A stretch of DNA of 64,000 nucleotides, from NCBI GenBank assembly GCA_944380265.1, contig CALWGY010000006.1, positions 17,355 to 81,354 of the forward strand, read 5' to 3'. The notes beneath the pieces were generated by a model. The model did no database searches, was not told where the DNA came from, and saw nothing but the letters and a program-made list of their open reading frames with translations. The position numbers and the translations under genes are program-made. Shown here piece after piece: positions 9,701 through 18,032 of this stretch (the first letter of the stretch is position 1; every line of letters starts with the position of its first letter). The DNA is from an uncultured Clostridia bacterium. Its GTDB lineage: Bacteria; Bacillota; Clostridia; Christensenellales; UBA1242.

Positions 9701-12700
9701 ATCCATTATTTGTTTTATAAATGCTTAGGGTGCAAGTTGCCTTAATAAACACACCATCTTCTGTACCCTTTTTAATTGTTAAAACAGGGCGTGATTTTTT
9801 TACACCATTATCTTCATATGTTTCTTCACTTATAATAATGTAATCTTCAACTTTTGCGTTTGCAGGAATTTGCCCACTAATTTGTGTTCCATCAACCCAA
9901 TAACCATTTGTGTGGTCAAATTCAAGATGCCAATCAATTTTAAATGCATCAGTGTTTTCTGGGTTTGTTATTAAGTTAATGTAGTTTGCAACATATTCAT
10001 CGTTTGCAAAACTTTTATCAATTTTTGAGTTATATTTAACCCCACCATCTTCGCCAATTTCGGTTTTTTGAATGTCTAGTTCATAGTTATGTAAAATGTT
10101 AAAGTCAATTGCTGCATTTGCTTGATCGCGCCATTTAATAACTGAACCATTATTGCCTGTAAGTGATTCGATTGTTGGAGATAAAACATAATAATCACGA
10201 TTTGACCCGTTTGTGTTTGTTGTGGTTGCTAAATCGAAACTATCAATTTTTGCATAGTTAACAATCATGTTAACTGTTGACCTGCTTGAACTGAATGTGT
10301 TTGCAATTTGGTCTTTTCCGTAAGCTCTAAAATCAAATGCTTCGGTAACATGACCAAAACTTGCAGTTTTATCAATTTCTGCCGCAATTGTTATTTCATA
10401 ATAATTTTTTTGAACATTATACACGGTTTGAGAAACTTCAATGTCTGTTGAACTGGTTCTAAATTCAATTAAATTATTTGTGCTTGCAGCATAGTTCATT
10501 GCCCATGTAAGGTTTGTTTTATAATCAATTTCGGTGTTTGCATAAGCAGCATTAGCTGTGTCAAATTCACCGTTGGTGTTTAGCAAATATGGGCTAGCAA
10601 TAATTTTATAACTTTGATCTGCTAAAAGTTGAACAGTGTCGGTTGTTTGTGATTCACCTGTTTCAGGAACATTACGCAAAATGAAAGTTGTTGGATTTTC
10701 TTCGTTATCAATTGTGTAGAAATTTAATTTTTCCAAATAGTTATCAATTGAAATTTCAATTTCGTTTGACTTTGCAATTACAACATAGTTTCCAGTATAA
10801 CCTTCTTGCCCCATTGAAACGCCATTTGCGTCCACTGGATTTCCGTTATGGTCGGTTTTAATAACCGCAGCAAAAATTCTTAAATTGTTTCCATCAGTAA
10901 CATTTAATGCTTCCAAATAGGTTTTGCCTGCAATTGTGTATGCAATTTCATATGCTTCAACACTTGTGCTGCCATATGGCATTGTTAAAAGCGCAGGAGC
11001 AGTGTTTGAATCGGCTGGATTAAGTTTTACCTTAAAATATGTGGTTTCAGCACCATTTAGTTTTGTTTTTGCACTATCTTTTGTAACAAAGAATTTAACA
11101 GTGTTATATGTTGGAGCCTGACCATCTGCACCAGTTAAAACATAACGTGTTTCATCAAGCACTTGTCTGTAACTGTAACCATTAGTGTCTTGTGTGTTTA
11201 AAATCATTTTTGTTGCAATGGCATTTTCACCACTTGAAATTAATGAAAATTCATTAACTTTGTTTTCATACACTTCAACACCAACATCACAATAAAGGTC
11301 GCCAGATGTGTATTCTCCATTAGCATTTCGTGGAATGTAGAAACGCAATCTAACATTTTTGTCGGTGCTACTAGTTGGGTTTATTGCCCTAATTCGCCAA
11401 ACCGCATTAACAGTGCTTGCAGGATTTTCAATTTCAAAAATGTTTCCGCAATAATCAAAATCAAACTGGCTTTCGCTTCCGTCAACTTTATCCTTAATTG
11501 CAATAATTTTTAATTCACGGATTCTATATTTTAAATCATCTGATGTGAAATCGTCTGTGTTTGTTGGAATTAATCTTATTCCAAAAGTGTTAATTAAATC
11601 GTCAACTGTGAATTGTTGAACATCGCCATGCAAATCAAATTCAACTTTTTCATTTAATGTGCTATCAATTTCGGCAATGTCAATTTCCTTAACATTAAAC
11701 ACTTTTCTTGCTTCAACAAACAAATAGAATAATGTTGCATTATATTCTGTTCCGTTGTCGTTAATTTTAACGTAAGTTTCACCACTGGAATTTGTTTGTG
11801 TAACACTATCTATAAATGCCTTACCATTTGCATAAATAGTTTCGTTATTTATTGCATTAACATATGGTCTTGTGTCGGCAATTATAAAGTTTTTAAATTC
11901 ATCAACATACGCACTTAAATCTTCAAAAAATTCACGTCTGCCATCGGCATCTATAACTCCGCCTTCACCCAAATATTTTGGGTCGTTAATGTCAACATAT
12001 TTTTCTTCCATTGAATATGTTCTAAGTGCTTTTGCGGTAACAATTATTGGAGCTTGCGAACTGCTTGTTGCACGAGCTTTATAAACAATAACTTTTGACT
12101 TATCGGTGTTGCAATATGAACAAGTTCTGCTATCGGTGAAAGGAGCATGTGGATCGTGCCCCGGTGTGTTTCCTTGCGCTGGAATGCTTTCCATGTAATG
12201 TGGACAATAGAACATTTCTTTTTGTGAACCCACACCATTATTTAAAATTTGCAAAACCTCAGTGTCGCCACTGGTTAAAGTTATGTTTTTATATGCTTTT
12301 GTTAAATCAAGTTCTTTGCCAGTGTTTGGGTTTAATGCAAGGTTTGGATTTGTGTAAACATATAAATTAAACTCACTTGAACCTGCATTAATTATGTTTT
12401 CATCATCTTCTGTGTCGTAATCGGAAGCAATTAACAACCCATCACTTGGAATTGGAACATCAACTAAAATTTTTAAATTGGTTTGTGTTTTAACTAAACT
12501 GGTTTGTGCTGAAATAACAACTTCACCACCAATGTTTTTTCCCTTGCCATCTTTTTTAACTTTTATTGTAAACTCTTCACCAGCCTTAACTGTTTGTGGA
12601 ATTTCAACAATGTTTGCGCCATCTTCATAAACAAACTTTAACTCAACATCAAGTTGATTTGCGTTTTCAGGCAAAAAATTTATGGTTGCCTTAAAATCGT

Positions 12701-12857
12701 CAACAACAACCATATTGTCTTCTTCCCACGAAAGTTGTTCAATGTTAATTTTCTTTTGACTAAAAGCACCAGTTATGGCTGCAACAGCAAATGCTATTGC
12801 AATAAGCCCAATAATGCCAGCAATTACAATACCAAAAATTTTAAAAAATTTTTTCAT
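3738..12857 (-). CDS. Giant membrane-anchored extracellular protein (3039 residues, Ig-like/beta-rich)
   Basis: The largest gene of the window, intact over 9.1 kb. Residues 1-4 are basic and 5-31 form one hydrophobic segment with no clear cleavage site, so this reads as a signal anchor with the rest outside the cell. The ectodomain is rich in Thr, Asn, Ser, Asp, Tyr and Val in alternating patterns, as in stacked Ig-like or cadherin-like beta domains. I could not define exact repeat borders. Residues 218-249 hold C218, H220, H234, H237, C246 and C249, a possible metal site in an otherwise Cys-poor protein. There is no LPXTG motif or C-terminal anchor. GGGG precedes the start codon. The next gene is an Ig-like lipoprotein, so the two may work together as surface adhesins or scaffolds. 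Function is not known. Confidence 0.85.
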   Translation of the reverse strand: MKKFFKIFGIVIAGIIGLIAIAFAVAAITGAFSQKKINIEQLSWEEDNMVVVDDFKATINFLPENANQLDVELKFVYEDGANIVEIPQTVKAGEEFTIKVKKDGKGKNIGGEVVISAQTSLVKTQTNLKILVDVPIPSDGLLIASDYDTEDDENIINAGSSEFNLYVYTNPNLALNPNTGKELDLTKAYKNITLTSGDTEVLQILNNGVGSQKEMFYCPHYMESIPAQGNTPGHDPHAPFTDSRTCSYCNTDKSKVIVYKARATSSSQAPIIVTAKALRTYSMEEKYVDINDPKYLGEGGVIDADGRREFFEDLSAYVDEFKNFIIADTRPYVNAINNETIYANGKAFIDSVTQTNSSGETYVKINDNGTEYNATLFYLFVEARKVFNVKEIDIAEIDSTLNEKVEFDLHGDVQQFTVDDLINTFGIRLIPTNTDDFTSDDLKYRIRELKIIAIKDKVDGSESQFDFDYCGNIFEIENPASTVNAVWRIRAINPTSSTDKNVRLRFYIPRNANGEYTSGDLYCDVGVEVYENKVNEFSLISSGENAIATKMILNTQDTNGYSYRQVLDETRYVLTGADGQAPTYNTVKFFVTKDSAKTKLNGAETTYFKVKLNPADSNTAPALLTMPYGSTSVEAYEIAYTIAGKTYLEALNVTDGNNLRIFAAVIKTDHNGNPVDANGVSMGQEGYTGNYVVIAKSNEIEISIDNYLEKLNFYTIDNEENPTTFILRNVPETGESQTTDTVQLLADQSYKIIASPYLLNTNGEFDTANAAYANTEIDYKTNLTWAMNYAASTNNLIEFRTSSTDIEVSQTVYNVQKNYYEITIAAEIDKTASFGHVTEAFDFRAYGKDQIANTFSSSRSTVNMIVNYAKIDSFDLATTTNTNGSNRDYYVLSPTIESLTGNNGSVIKWRDQANAAIDFNILHNYELDIQKTEIGEDGGVKYNSKIDKSFANDEYVANYINLITNPENTDAFKIDWHLEFDHTNGYWVDGTQISGQIPANAKVEDYIIISEETYEDNGVKKSRPVLTIKKGTEDGVFIKATCTLSIYKTNNGFIDSKQAVINLVLKQSQVTFENYSPKQVETVNALVKNAPGQNDAFIMEGGGTDGRLGADSQPLEGYDLLKDYGSQNSPLPVYERRPSSVGGGDDYIPVQNPDGSQKTAYKLVNAILGTDGELAGFCTYSISNNDASKIYFKDAEGNKIYTTTPAKNGNNFELVVYAEYLSTSQTAVITITSPFGDTQGTFNVYVNSSIVLTGPQGDTNITTKTTDDNGGVIDLTDYYGASRNSEQLKVGFEITEGGTFATLDGRTGTETINLVGGGQKTLRTILIPHNVYISKPVNLKMYYYLPQENEDGEVEYIENEVTQINNKNLAVSIERGYEITVNSNIQSLTNSPISINSGEGASNNGYNFFQVYSKNPDEFIQIRNLKTNTYVTDADEVLSLLKSLISLSFDEDNISAGDKSIFDSLFASSTNKNAIENGILNTQSISNNITIPIIINFKEGALTQGDDGANYSLSKLATFYCEVKASVVFSVIGQIEGADYNKTQIIVDGQPVSNTLVGHTYKNFNIDTNSDGFIELNDYETTLFSIGSNSNILQLKGTDGQELLSSRYLNYVLYKFNSANLNYQDVTSSDDNVEVNEVKDDSGLTNLSLIIKNSVNETSYYKLAIKTSINKENEYYEYYFTIKPTYQLKTNYPLVEGPENVTPGAQIDLLTNFINTLNRIQFYSVDELGKTHYYTISLDDVTDRYKLTTDQEDLNKEFSLAENEKPVNFEIVSGSAANVIGDKIMFTDPTNSNEEIVVKVTLFNGASINYEFNLYKSLNPIEITVADNAVEYAGNIINLLDETKKYVYVSSYPDNFKYVIKYQSYDSVKARLVTSDGTKFELDDPNEIIDYAQNGELLVEFDDVNAETTVEFYVWHNYSVHGQNGKVLRIKLLPNLKITENTSIQTLVAGISTDIITTTDNSWLKIENLTSDEMDNLTVEVSKVNNTDYDTKTNTLGIVITPDTSSLKYTFTSKNIGVNRTITLKVTKTVKDSTNPSETLYSYFYEFDITLVPNIKLNSAYTSTTPYPLVAAASSDANGRAVILNNEPNLFNPTDYNGNQLVIDNNSGTSNNGGVTLEAVICDASGSEIGTSNPNDGVRGLALFNTTITLTLDVVNSIKLISIKVTATWPNSVEPFEQIIRIQIEPNIITDSSDAVNQHRVKYDNGNSLTVFAGSKIELDFSKELVLSQNNNSATVIARQNNASGQKVNANIVFNKNVAESEYYDLIEESGKYYIFFKGVPSTQQITVPYYYDLTGKLHGLETNSDISQPDAIYNPNLSINITIQPSVNEVFYKDDPHNTSETAIDITAQFGEIYTEDYKKGTASSILDGIKDYDSSRPLDINQFNILDLFSFNPVNGVTFDEQSGTGVYVNIESLYSSFTYSVTGKRGDILKDISDWTTIENIENYYTIDKSTGIVTFIPPAQSAGDNTIELTFTLTLPGVSGPSASQTVVFRLQFAGKYNEPKNDGTDEKYSYTIGSGGDIIDTYKFVNPDPNQGGDTTSTTYGINLNTTTSVDLDNKFFFGYLLATETGDGQNEEIYQENKHVQIVRRSAEGVNTRYYFYRFSNIKLEYSLAANSAQYAEINTETNELIPKVYYKQGSTAIRQISLTVTAGSISKNYTISIYPKAVTHEFSYDSSSKQFTNTLKSNSAEVDVYENKIDLLEGGLSAEDYELYKTWLTSEVKDGKVVYSFKPDLNMLKQETTLQFVNTIYVDELQTQIFSKTIDVKLTPTVGLVYNKTNGVDANLSDTTVDITVVANGTNSLFNSKVFDASTVANLKLTDVSVKLSQTRTDVDYNKYVTLSVNADNADVSDEAKVYTILSDTVLKVLPNQILVDVSLPYSIQVQFKINGTNYVLTENFNLIINANAGLTNLKDSYNVAVQKDGSSYLNSATIDLTSGTDTVEKIGDGTIKFVVQDGISVDGSIGSATNVQLNTWITFSLDSSGNIVRSIQINWGLLIENTDVTRLNKITVDVYYTQIVDDKESNVKIKTITINFLYQ

Positions 12858-12919
12858 TCGTTACCCCAATTTAAAATTTTAATGCTTATGTAATTTTATA
12901 ATGTTTGTAAATAGTATGT

Positions 12920-12943
12920 GTAATTAATAATTTTATTAATTAC
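12920..12943. repeat. 10-bp AT-only inverted repeat upstream of the giant gene
   Basis: GTAATTAATA and TATTAATTAC flank a four-base centre, about 63 bases before the giant gene start. It could be an operator, but an AT-rich palindrome of this kind can arise by chance here. Confidence 0.35.
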
Positions 12944-13117
12944 TAAACAATTAATTTTTGCATTTAATTTGACAACATAAAAAATAATTAATTTATTTTG
13001 CCATAAAATAATAATTTTATATATAAAATTATCACTCTAATAAAATTATATCTTTTAGGCATTTCTTTGTCAAACTTAAACACTAGTAAAAACCGCCATA
13101 TCTCTTTTTTATTTAAA

Positions 13118-13152
13118 AAAAGTAAAAACAACAGAAAGTTGTTTTTACTTTT
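13118..13152 (-). terminator. Terminator overlapping the stop of the Ig-like lipoprotein gene
   Basis: A 15-bp perfect stem (AAAAGTAAAAACAAC / GTTGTTTTTACTTTT) has a five-base loop and includes part of the stop codon. On the minus strand it ends in a U-run. Confidence 0.85.
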
Positions 13153-16100
13153 AATTTTGTTCAGTATAGGGAAAGTTTTTGTTACTTGAAACAATTAAAT
13201 TTTCAAAATTTTCCGCATAATTTATATCATCGTTTTTATAAAACAACAAATAAACATCAGTTTGTTTTTCAACTCCCGAAAAGTTTATGTGCAAGTTAAC
13301 ATTTTTACCATAAATTTTTGAGTTGTTCCAAACCAATCCACCAAACTGAGCTTCTCCTTCATTTAAAGTGCAATTTATGTTTAAATTTATGTTAGAAACA
13401 TTAGAATTTAGTGTTTGATTAAATTCATTAATTGAACTGAAAGATTTATAAATTAAACCTGCTAGTTGTTGCTTTTCTTGGGTGCAAACAAAGTTAACAG
13501 TTAGTGTTACATCCGAAATTGTGCCACAGTTATCAATTGTTATACCACCTGCTCTGGTGAAACCAACAAAACTAATATTCCCTTTAATGTTTGTTATCAA
13601 ATTTGAGTTTATGTTTGAAACACCACTGCAAATAAAACTTGGATAAGAACTAAACTCCACTTCTGTTGAAATTGTTGCATTGTTAAAAGTTACACCATTA
13701 ATTGTTCCGTAATTTTCGTTAACTAAAAGTGAAAGGTTAACCCTGTCGGAACTAGAATTATTAACAACAACATTAAAATTGTTAAAAATAACATTTTCAA
13801 TTGTTCCATAGTTTTTGTTTGCAATAAAGTTGTATGTTGTGTTGTCACTTAAACCAACATCACCGCAAACAATTAAATTTTTAACAATTGAGTTTTTATT
13901 TAATTCATTAAACATTGCACAACTTAAATTTGTAATTGTTTTGTTATTAAAGTCAATTTCTGCATTAAAATTTTTCGCGTTAACTTCCGAAAAATCGCCA
14001 AAATCTAAGTTTCTTAAAACAATATAGTTTTTGTTTTCTTCAATGTTTTTAAAGTCATTTAAAGAATTAATTTCAAAATATTCTTTGTAAATAACATTCA
14101 CTGTTAAGGTGTCAACAACTTCGTTGTTTATTAATGCATAAACTTCATATGTTCCAGGTTCTGTTGCATATAAAACATCGTTAGAAACCGAAACTAAACT
14201 ACTATTTGTGGTAAATGTTAAAACATCTGTTGTTGGTTTTAATTCATTTTGGGTTTCCAAAGTGTAACTTAATTTTATGTTTGATGTAAAGAACGTGTTA
14301 ACATCTATGTTTTCATCATTAAAACTAAAACTGGTTATAGGATTTTTTTCTAAAACCTTTATGGAAAAACTAAATTTTAAATTTTCATAAGCAACAACTA
14401 TATTAATTGTTTCTTCCGTTTTGAATGTGAATTTTTTGAAAGTTGCATATCCATCAAGATTATCATTAATATAAATGGCTGGTGCAACATCTAGTTTTGT
14501 GTTGTTACTGTAAACATCAAAGTTTATGTAAACCATATCGGAAACATAAAACATAAGTTCCGAATTTTCTGAAATTTTTTCATTGTTAACAAATGCACAT
14601 ATGCTGGTTGGAACATATTTAACTTCAACCGAAATTACTTTTTTAATATCACCACTGGAAAGTGTTATGTTTGCATTGCCTTCCTTTAAACCATAAACAA
14701 TGCCATTTTCAACTTTTATTACATTTGAAGAATACTGAATGTCAACATTAGTGCTATATGCATAATGTGGTTCAACTTCAAATTCCAAAGTTTTTGAGTT
14801 TGGTTTTAAGCTTCCGCCATTCAAATATAATGTTAATTTTTCATCTGCAATAATATTTGTTACTTTTAAAGGTTCAACATTAATTATAACTTCTTTTTCA
14901 AAACCAAAACCGTCGGAACTAGAAATTATTAATTTGCCTGTTCCAATTTGCTTTGGTGTTAATTTATTGTTTTTAAGTTCAGCACAATCTCCAACAAATT
15001 TAACACTTAACGAATCAGGTTTTGTATAAATTCCTTTTGCACTAAGTTCAATGTTTGCAAACACACATTCATTGTTTAAAAGCGCTTCATCATAATAACT
15101 TGAATTTGGTAAATAAATTGTGTAAGTGTTGTTCTCGGTTGGCAAAATTTCATTTAATGCAAACAAAGAAAAGTTAACATCATCAATTGGATTATAAACC
15201 ATAAAATCGCTGTTACCAGTTACAACTTTGTCCCTTATAAAACTTTTGAAATTATAAGAAATTTTAACGTTAGTGTTTCCAGCATTTAAAAATTTTATTT
15301 TAAATTCGTTATTGCCTAAATACTCAAATTCACAATTTTCAATTGTTAGTTTGGAATAATCGGATAAAGTTGATAAAACAACTAATTTATAGTTTGTGTT
15401 AACAAAGCCATTATTGATGGTTTCATTTGAATCATTTATAATGTTAAATTCTAATGCATCAGGAACATTAACAATATTAATTTTAACAGTTTTAATTATT
15501 TCAGAATTTTTAGATTTAACTTTAATTTTTAATTCCGAACTGCCTGCCACATCACCACAAATCAACTCGTTGTTATCATTAACACTAATCAAACTATTGC
15601 TGGTTTCGTAAGTTATGCCCATGTTATAGTTATTTGGTTCAATGGTTGTTAAAATTTTGGCTACATCTCCCACATTTAAAGTTATTTCATCTGGCACTGT
15701 TAAACCATTTAACATAACATCAGCAATTTTTGTGGCATAAACATTGTTTGTTACTTCCACCTTAAAAGTTTTGCTTATCACGTTGCCATTTTCACCATAA
15801 ACTTTAACTAAAACTGTGTCGGTGCCAACATTAATTGGAGTGATTGTTCCAGTTACATAATCGTACGAAACAACATTACCATTTAAATAACTCACATCAA
15901 CATTGCCATTATAGTTGCTTGGTAATATGGTTAGTTCATTTTTAGCTGTTTCATCAAAATTTAGTGTTACACTATCGGATTTTATGGAAACATCTGTTGC
16001 AAAAACAATATTTTTTGAAACAACAAAAGTTAAACTTAAAGTTTTGTATGTGTTAACATCAGATAAAACAGAAACTGTTATTACAACACTTCCTTCATTT

Positions 16101-16375
16101 AAAAACTTTATTGTATTATTTTCAATCACTGCAACATTTGAATTACTTAAAGAAAAATTTGGTTTAACAGTTGCATTTGCTGGTTTGAATTTTACACCTA
16201 TATCTTCTAATTTTATTACATCATCAACAAAAACATTAAAATGTGTTTGTTCACAAGTTATTTCAGAAACATAAATCACATTGTTTTCCGCTTGCGTTTT
16301 ACTCCCATCTCCAAACGCACAGCCAAACAAAAGTGTCATTGTGAAAACTAAGATTAAATATTTTAAATTTTTCAT
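13151..16375 (-). CDS. Large lipoprotein with bacterial Ig-like (BIG2-type) domains and GLUG-like repeats
   Basis: A 1074-residue protein with a lipoprotein signal peptide. The lipobox LLFGC puts the lipidated Cys at residue 19. The ectodomain repeats a pattern of the BIG2 Ig-like fold: a statement on fixed values such as LNVGDVAKILTTIEPNN, then a segment like GEGSVVITV or AGSSELKIKV. This recurs at least five times up to about residue 770. The C-terminal part has GLUG-like repeats (NYGTIENVIFNN, NYGTINGVTFNN), often found in surface adhesins. An AGGA site precedes the ATG. It is transcribed in the same direction as the giant gene but has its own terminator. The ligand is unknown. Confidence 0.85.
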   Translation of the reverse strand: MKNLKYLILVFTMTLLFGCAFGDGSKTQAENNVIYVSEITCEQTHFNVFVDDVIKLEDIGVKFKPANATVKPNFSLSNSNVAVIENNTIKFLNEGSVVITVSVLSDVNTYKTLSLTFVVSKNIVFATDVSIKSDSVTLNFDETAKNELTILPSNYNGNVDVSYLNGNVVSYDYVTGTITPINVGTDTVLVKVYGENGNVISKTFKVEVTNNVYATKIADVMLNGLTVPDEITLNVGDVAKILTTIEPNNYNMGITYETSNSLISVNDNNELICGDVAGSSELKIKVKSKNSEIIKTVKINIVNVPDALEFNIINDSNETINNGFVNTNYKLVVLSTLSDYSKLTIENCEFEYLGNNEFKIKFLNAGNTNVKISYNFKSFIRDKVVTGNSDFMVYNPIDDVNFSLFALNEILPTENNTYTIYLPNSSYYDEALLNNECVFANIELSAKGIYTKPDSLSVKFVGDCAELKNNKLTPKQIGTGKLIISSSDGFGFEKEVIINVEPLKVTNIIADEKLTLYLNGGSLKPNSKTLEFEVEPHYAYSTNVDIQYSSNVIKVENGIVYGLKEGNANITLSSGDIKKVISVEVKYVPTSICAFVNNEKISENSELMFYVSDMVYINFDVYSNNTKLDVAPAIYINDNLDGYATFKKFTFKTEETINIVVAYENLKFSFSIKVLEKNPITSFSFNDENIDVNTFFTSNIKLSYTLETQNELKPTTDVLTFTTNSSLVSVSNDVLYATEPGTYEVYALINNEVVDTLTVNVIYKEYFEINSLNDFKNIEENKNYIVLRNLDFGDFSEVNAKNFNAEIDFNNKTITNLSCAMFNELNKNSIVKNLIVCGDVGLSDNTTYNFIANKNYGTIENVIFNNFNVVVNNSSSDRVNLSLLVNENYGTINGVTFNNATISTEVEFSSYPSFICSGVSNINSNLITNIKGNISFVGFTRAGGITIDNCGTISDVTLTVNFVCTQEKQQLAGLIYKSFSSINEFNQTLNSNVSNINLNINCTLNEGEAQFGGLVWNNSKIYGKNVNLHINFSGVEKQTDVYLLFYKNDDINYAENFENLIVSSNKNFPYTEQN

Positions 16376-16445
16376 TTTTTGCTTGTCCTAAGTTATTAAG
16401 CAAAAATCCCCGATTTACCAAAATTTACCAATTTTTTAACAAAGA

Positions 16446-16479
16446 AAAAAAAAGGTAAGAAAAATACTCACCTTTTTTA
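16446..16479 (-). terminator. Terminator of the S10-spc-alpha operon after L17
   Basis: A hairpin with core AAGGTGAG / CTTACCTT (one G-U pair) lies between the L17 stop and the lipoprotein gene. A long U-run follows on the minus strand. Confidence 0.8.
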
Positions 16480-16497
16480 GGTTTTGTTTAAGTAAAA

Positions 16498-17001
16498 TTA
16501 AACTAATTCAACAATAGCCATTAAAGCATTGTCACCGTTACGAGTGCCAAGTTTAATAACTCTTGTGTATCCACCGCCAACACCAAGTTCTTCTTTGCGT
16601 TTTGCATATTTTGGTGCATAAACGTTAAAGATTTTTTCAATTAATGGATTTTTGATGTCTTCGGTACGAGCAATAAAAGCAGTTTTTGATTCTTTTGGTG
16701 CTCTAACTTCTTGAATATCGCATAATTTAGACATAATTTTTCTGCGAGCAGCAAGTTTCTTTGGACCATCGTTAATAACTTCACGATTTGATGTTACACC
16801 CTTATCATTAACAACTTTTTTTGTTGTTTTAACGGTGTCTTCATAAGTGTTAATTGCACAAGTTAATAACTTTTCAGCATAGGATTTTACATCTTTTGCT
16901 TTTTCATAGGTAGTTTCAATTCTACCATACCAAAGAAGATTAGTTGCCAAATTTTTAAGTAATGCCATACGTTCGTCAGTTGGTCTTTGTAACTTTCTCA
17001 T
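16498..17001 (-). CDS. rplQ: 50S ribosomal protein L17
   Basis: A 167-residue protein, longer than the usual 117-130. The N-terminus MRKLQRPTDERMALLKNLAT, then the YGRIETTYEKAKDVKSYAEKL segment and the C-terminal GGGYTRVIKL are L17 signatures. The extra length is an insertion near residues 55-85, where the family has a short linker. L17 binds 23S rRNA near the exit tunnel. It is the last gene of the ribosomal super-operon, eight bases after rpoA, with an AGGAGG site. Confidence 0.96.
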   Translation of the reverse strand: MRKLQRPTDERMALLKNLATNLLWYGRIETTYEKAKDVKSYAEKLLTCAINTYEDTVKTTKKVVNDKGVTSNREVINDGPKKLAARRKIMSKLCDIQEVRAPKESKTAFIARTEDIKNPLIEKIFNVYAPKYAKRKEELGVGGGYTRVIKLGTRNGDNALMAIVELV

Positions 17002-17009
17002 ATTTCCTC

Positions 17010-17963
17010 CTATTCTTCATCGTTACGTAAAGATAGCCCATAACTTTGTAGTTTTTCTGCTACCTCTTCTAATGAACGTTTTCCTAAGTTTTTAACTTTT
17101 GCAAGGTCACTTTCAGATTTTTTAGTTAAATCTTCAACTGTGCAAATTCCTGCACGTTTTAAGCAGTTATAACTTCTAACGGAAAGGTCCATATCTTCAA
17201 TTGTCATTTCTAAAACTTTTGTTTGTTTGTCTTCTTCACGGCTAACTAATGTTTCCATTTGAGACATTGAATCAACAAGTTCAACAAACAAATTAATGTG
17301 GTCATTAACAAGTTTTGCAGAAAGTGAAATTACTTCACGCGCTGTTAATGTTCCGTTTGTTTCAACTTCAATGGTTAATTTATCGTAGTCGATGCTTTGA
17401 CCAACACGAGTGCTATTAACATAGTAATTAACCTTTTTAACAGGAGTGAAAATGCTATCAACTGCAATGTATCCAATTGGAGCATCTTCATCTTTGTTTG
17501 CATCAGCTGGAACATAACCTCTTCCACGACCAACATAAACTTCCATTTCAAATTTTGCACCATTGTCAAGTGTTGCAATGTGCAAATCTGGATTTAAAAT
17601 TTCAACTTGGTCGTTAGGTTCAAAGTCAGCAGCAGTAACTTCGCCTGCACCATATTTGTTAATACGTAATATTGTTTTAAAATCTAGGCTTGTGTCTGTT
17701 GTTTTTACTGCTAAATTTTTAATGTTTAAAACAATGTCAACAACATCTTCCATAACACCTTTTAAACTTGAAAATTCGTGTTGAACACCATTAATTTTAA
17801 TTCCAACAGCAGCAGCTCCTGGAAGTGCTGAAAGCAACACTCTTCTTAAACAGTTACCTAGTGTTATACCAAAACCACGGTCTAGTGGTTCAACAATAAA
17901 ACGTGCAAAACAGCCGTTATTGGTTTCTTCACAAGTAATTTTTGGCTTTTCGATTTCTATCAT
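17010..17963 (-). CDS. rpoA: RNA polymerase alpha subunit
   Basis: A 317-residue protein of normal length. Residues 1-230 form the N-terminal dimerisation domain that nucleates RNA polymerase assembly (FIVEPLDRGFGITLGNCLRR, followed by VLLSALPG). Residues about 245-305 form the C-terminal domain that binds UP elements and activators (LSVRSYNCLKRAGI, KNLGKRSLEEV). It sits between S4 and L17, as in other Bacillota alpha operons. A GAGG site lies ten bases before the ATG. Confidence 0.98.
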   Translation of the reverse strand: MIEIEKPKITCEETNNGCFARFIVEPLDRGFGITLGNCLRRVLLSALPGAAAVGIKINGVQHEFSSLKGVMEDVVDIVLNIKNLAVKTTDTSLDFKTILRINKYGAGEVTAADFEPNDQVEILNPDLHIATLDNGAKFEMEVYVGRGRGYVPADANKDEDAPIGYIAVDSIFTPVKKVNYYVNSTRVGQSIDYDKLTIEVETNGTLTAREVISLSAKLVNDHINLFVELVDSMSQMETLVSREEDKQTKVLEMTIEDMDLSVRSYNCLKRAGICTVEDLTKKSESDLAKVKNLGKRSLEEVAEKLQSYGLSLRNDEE

Positions 17964-18032
17964 ACGAAAATTTCCTCACTTTGATTATTTTTATTTTTTA
18001 AAACACACATGTGTTTAACTACACATTAATTA

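Noticed and set aside
12988..13194. Leftward 68-residue frame between the two large surface genes
   Set aside because: It overlaps the lipoprotein stop and its terminator, is dominated by AT-rich codons and has no supporting signal.
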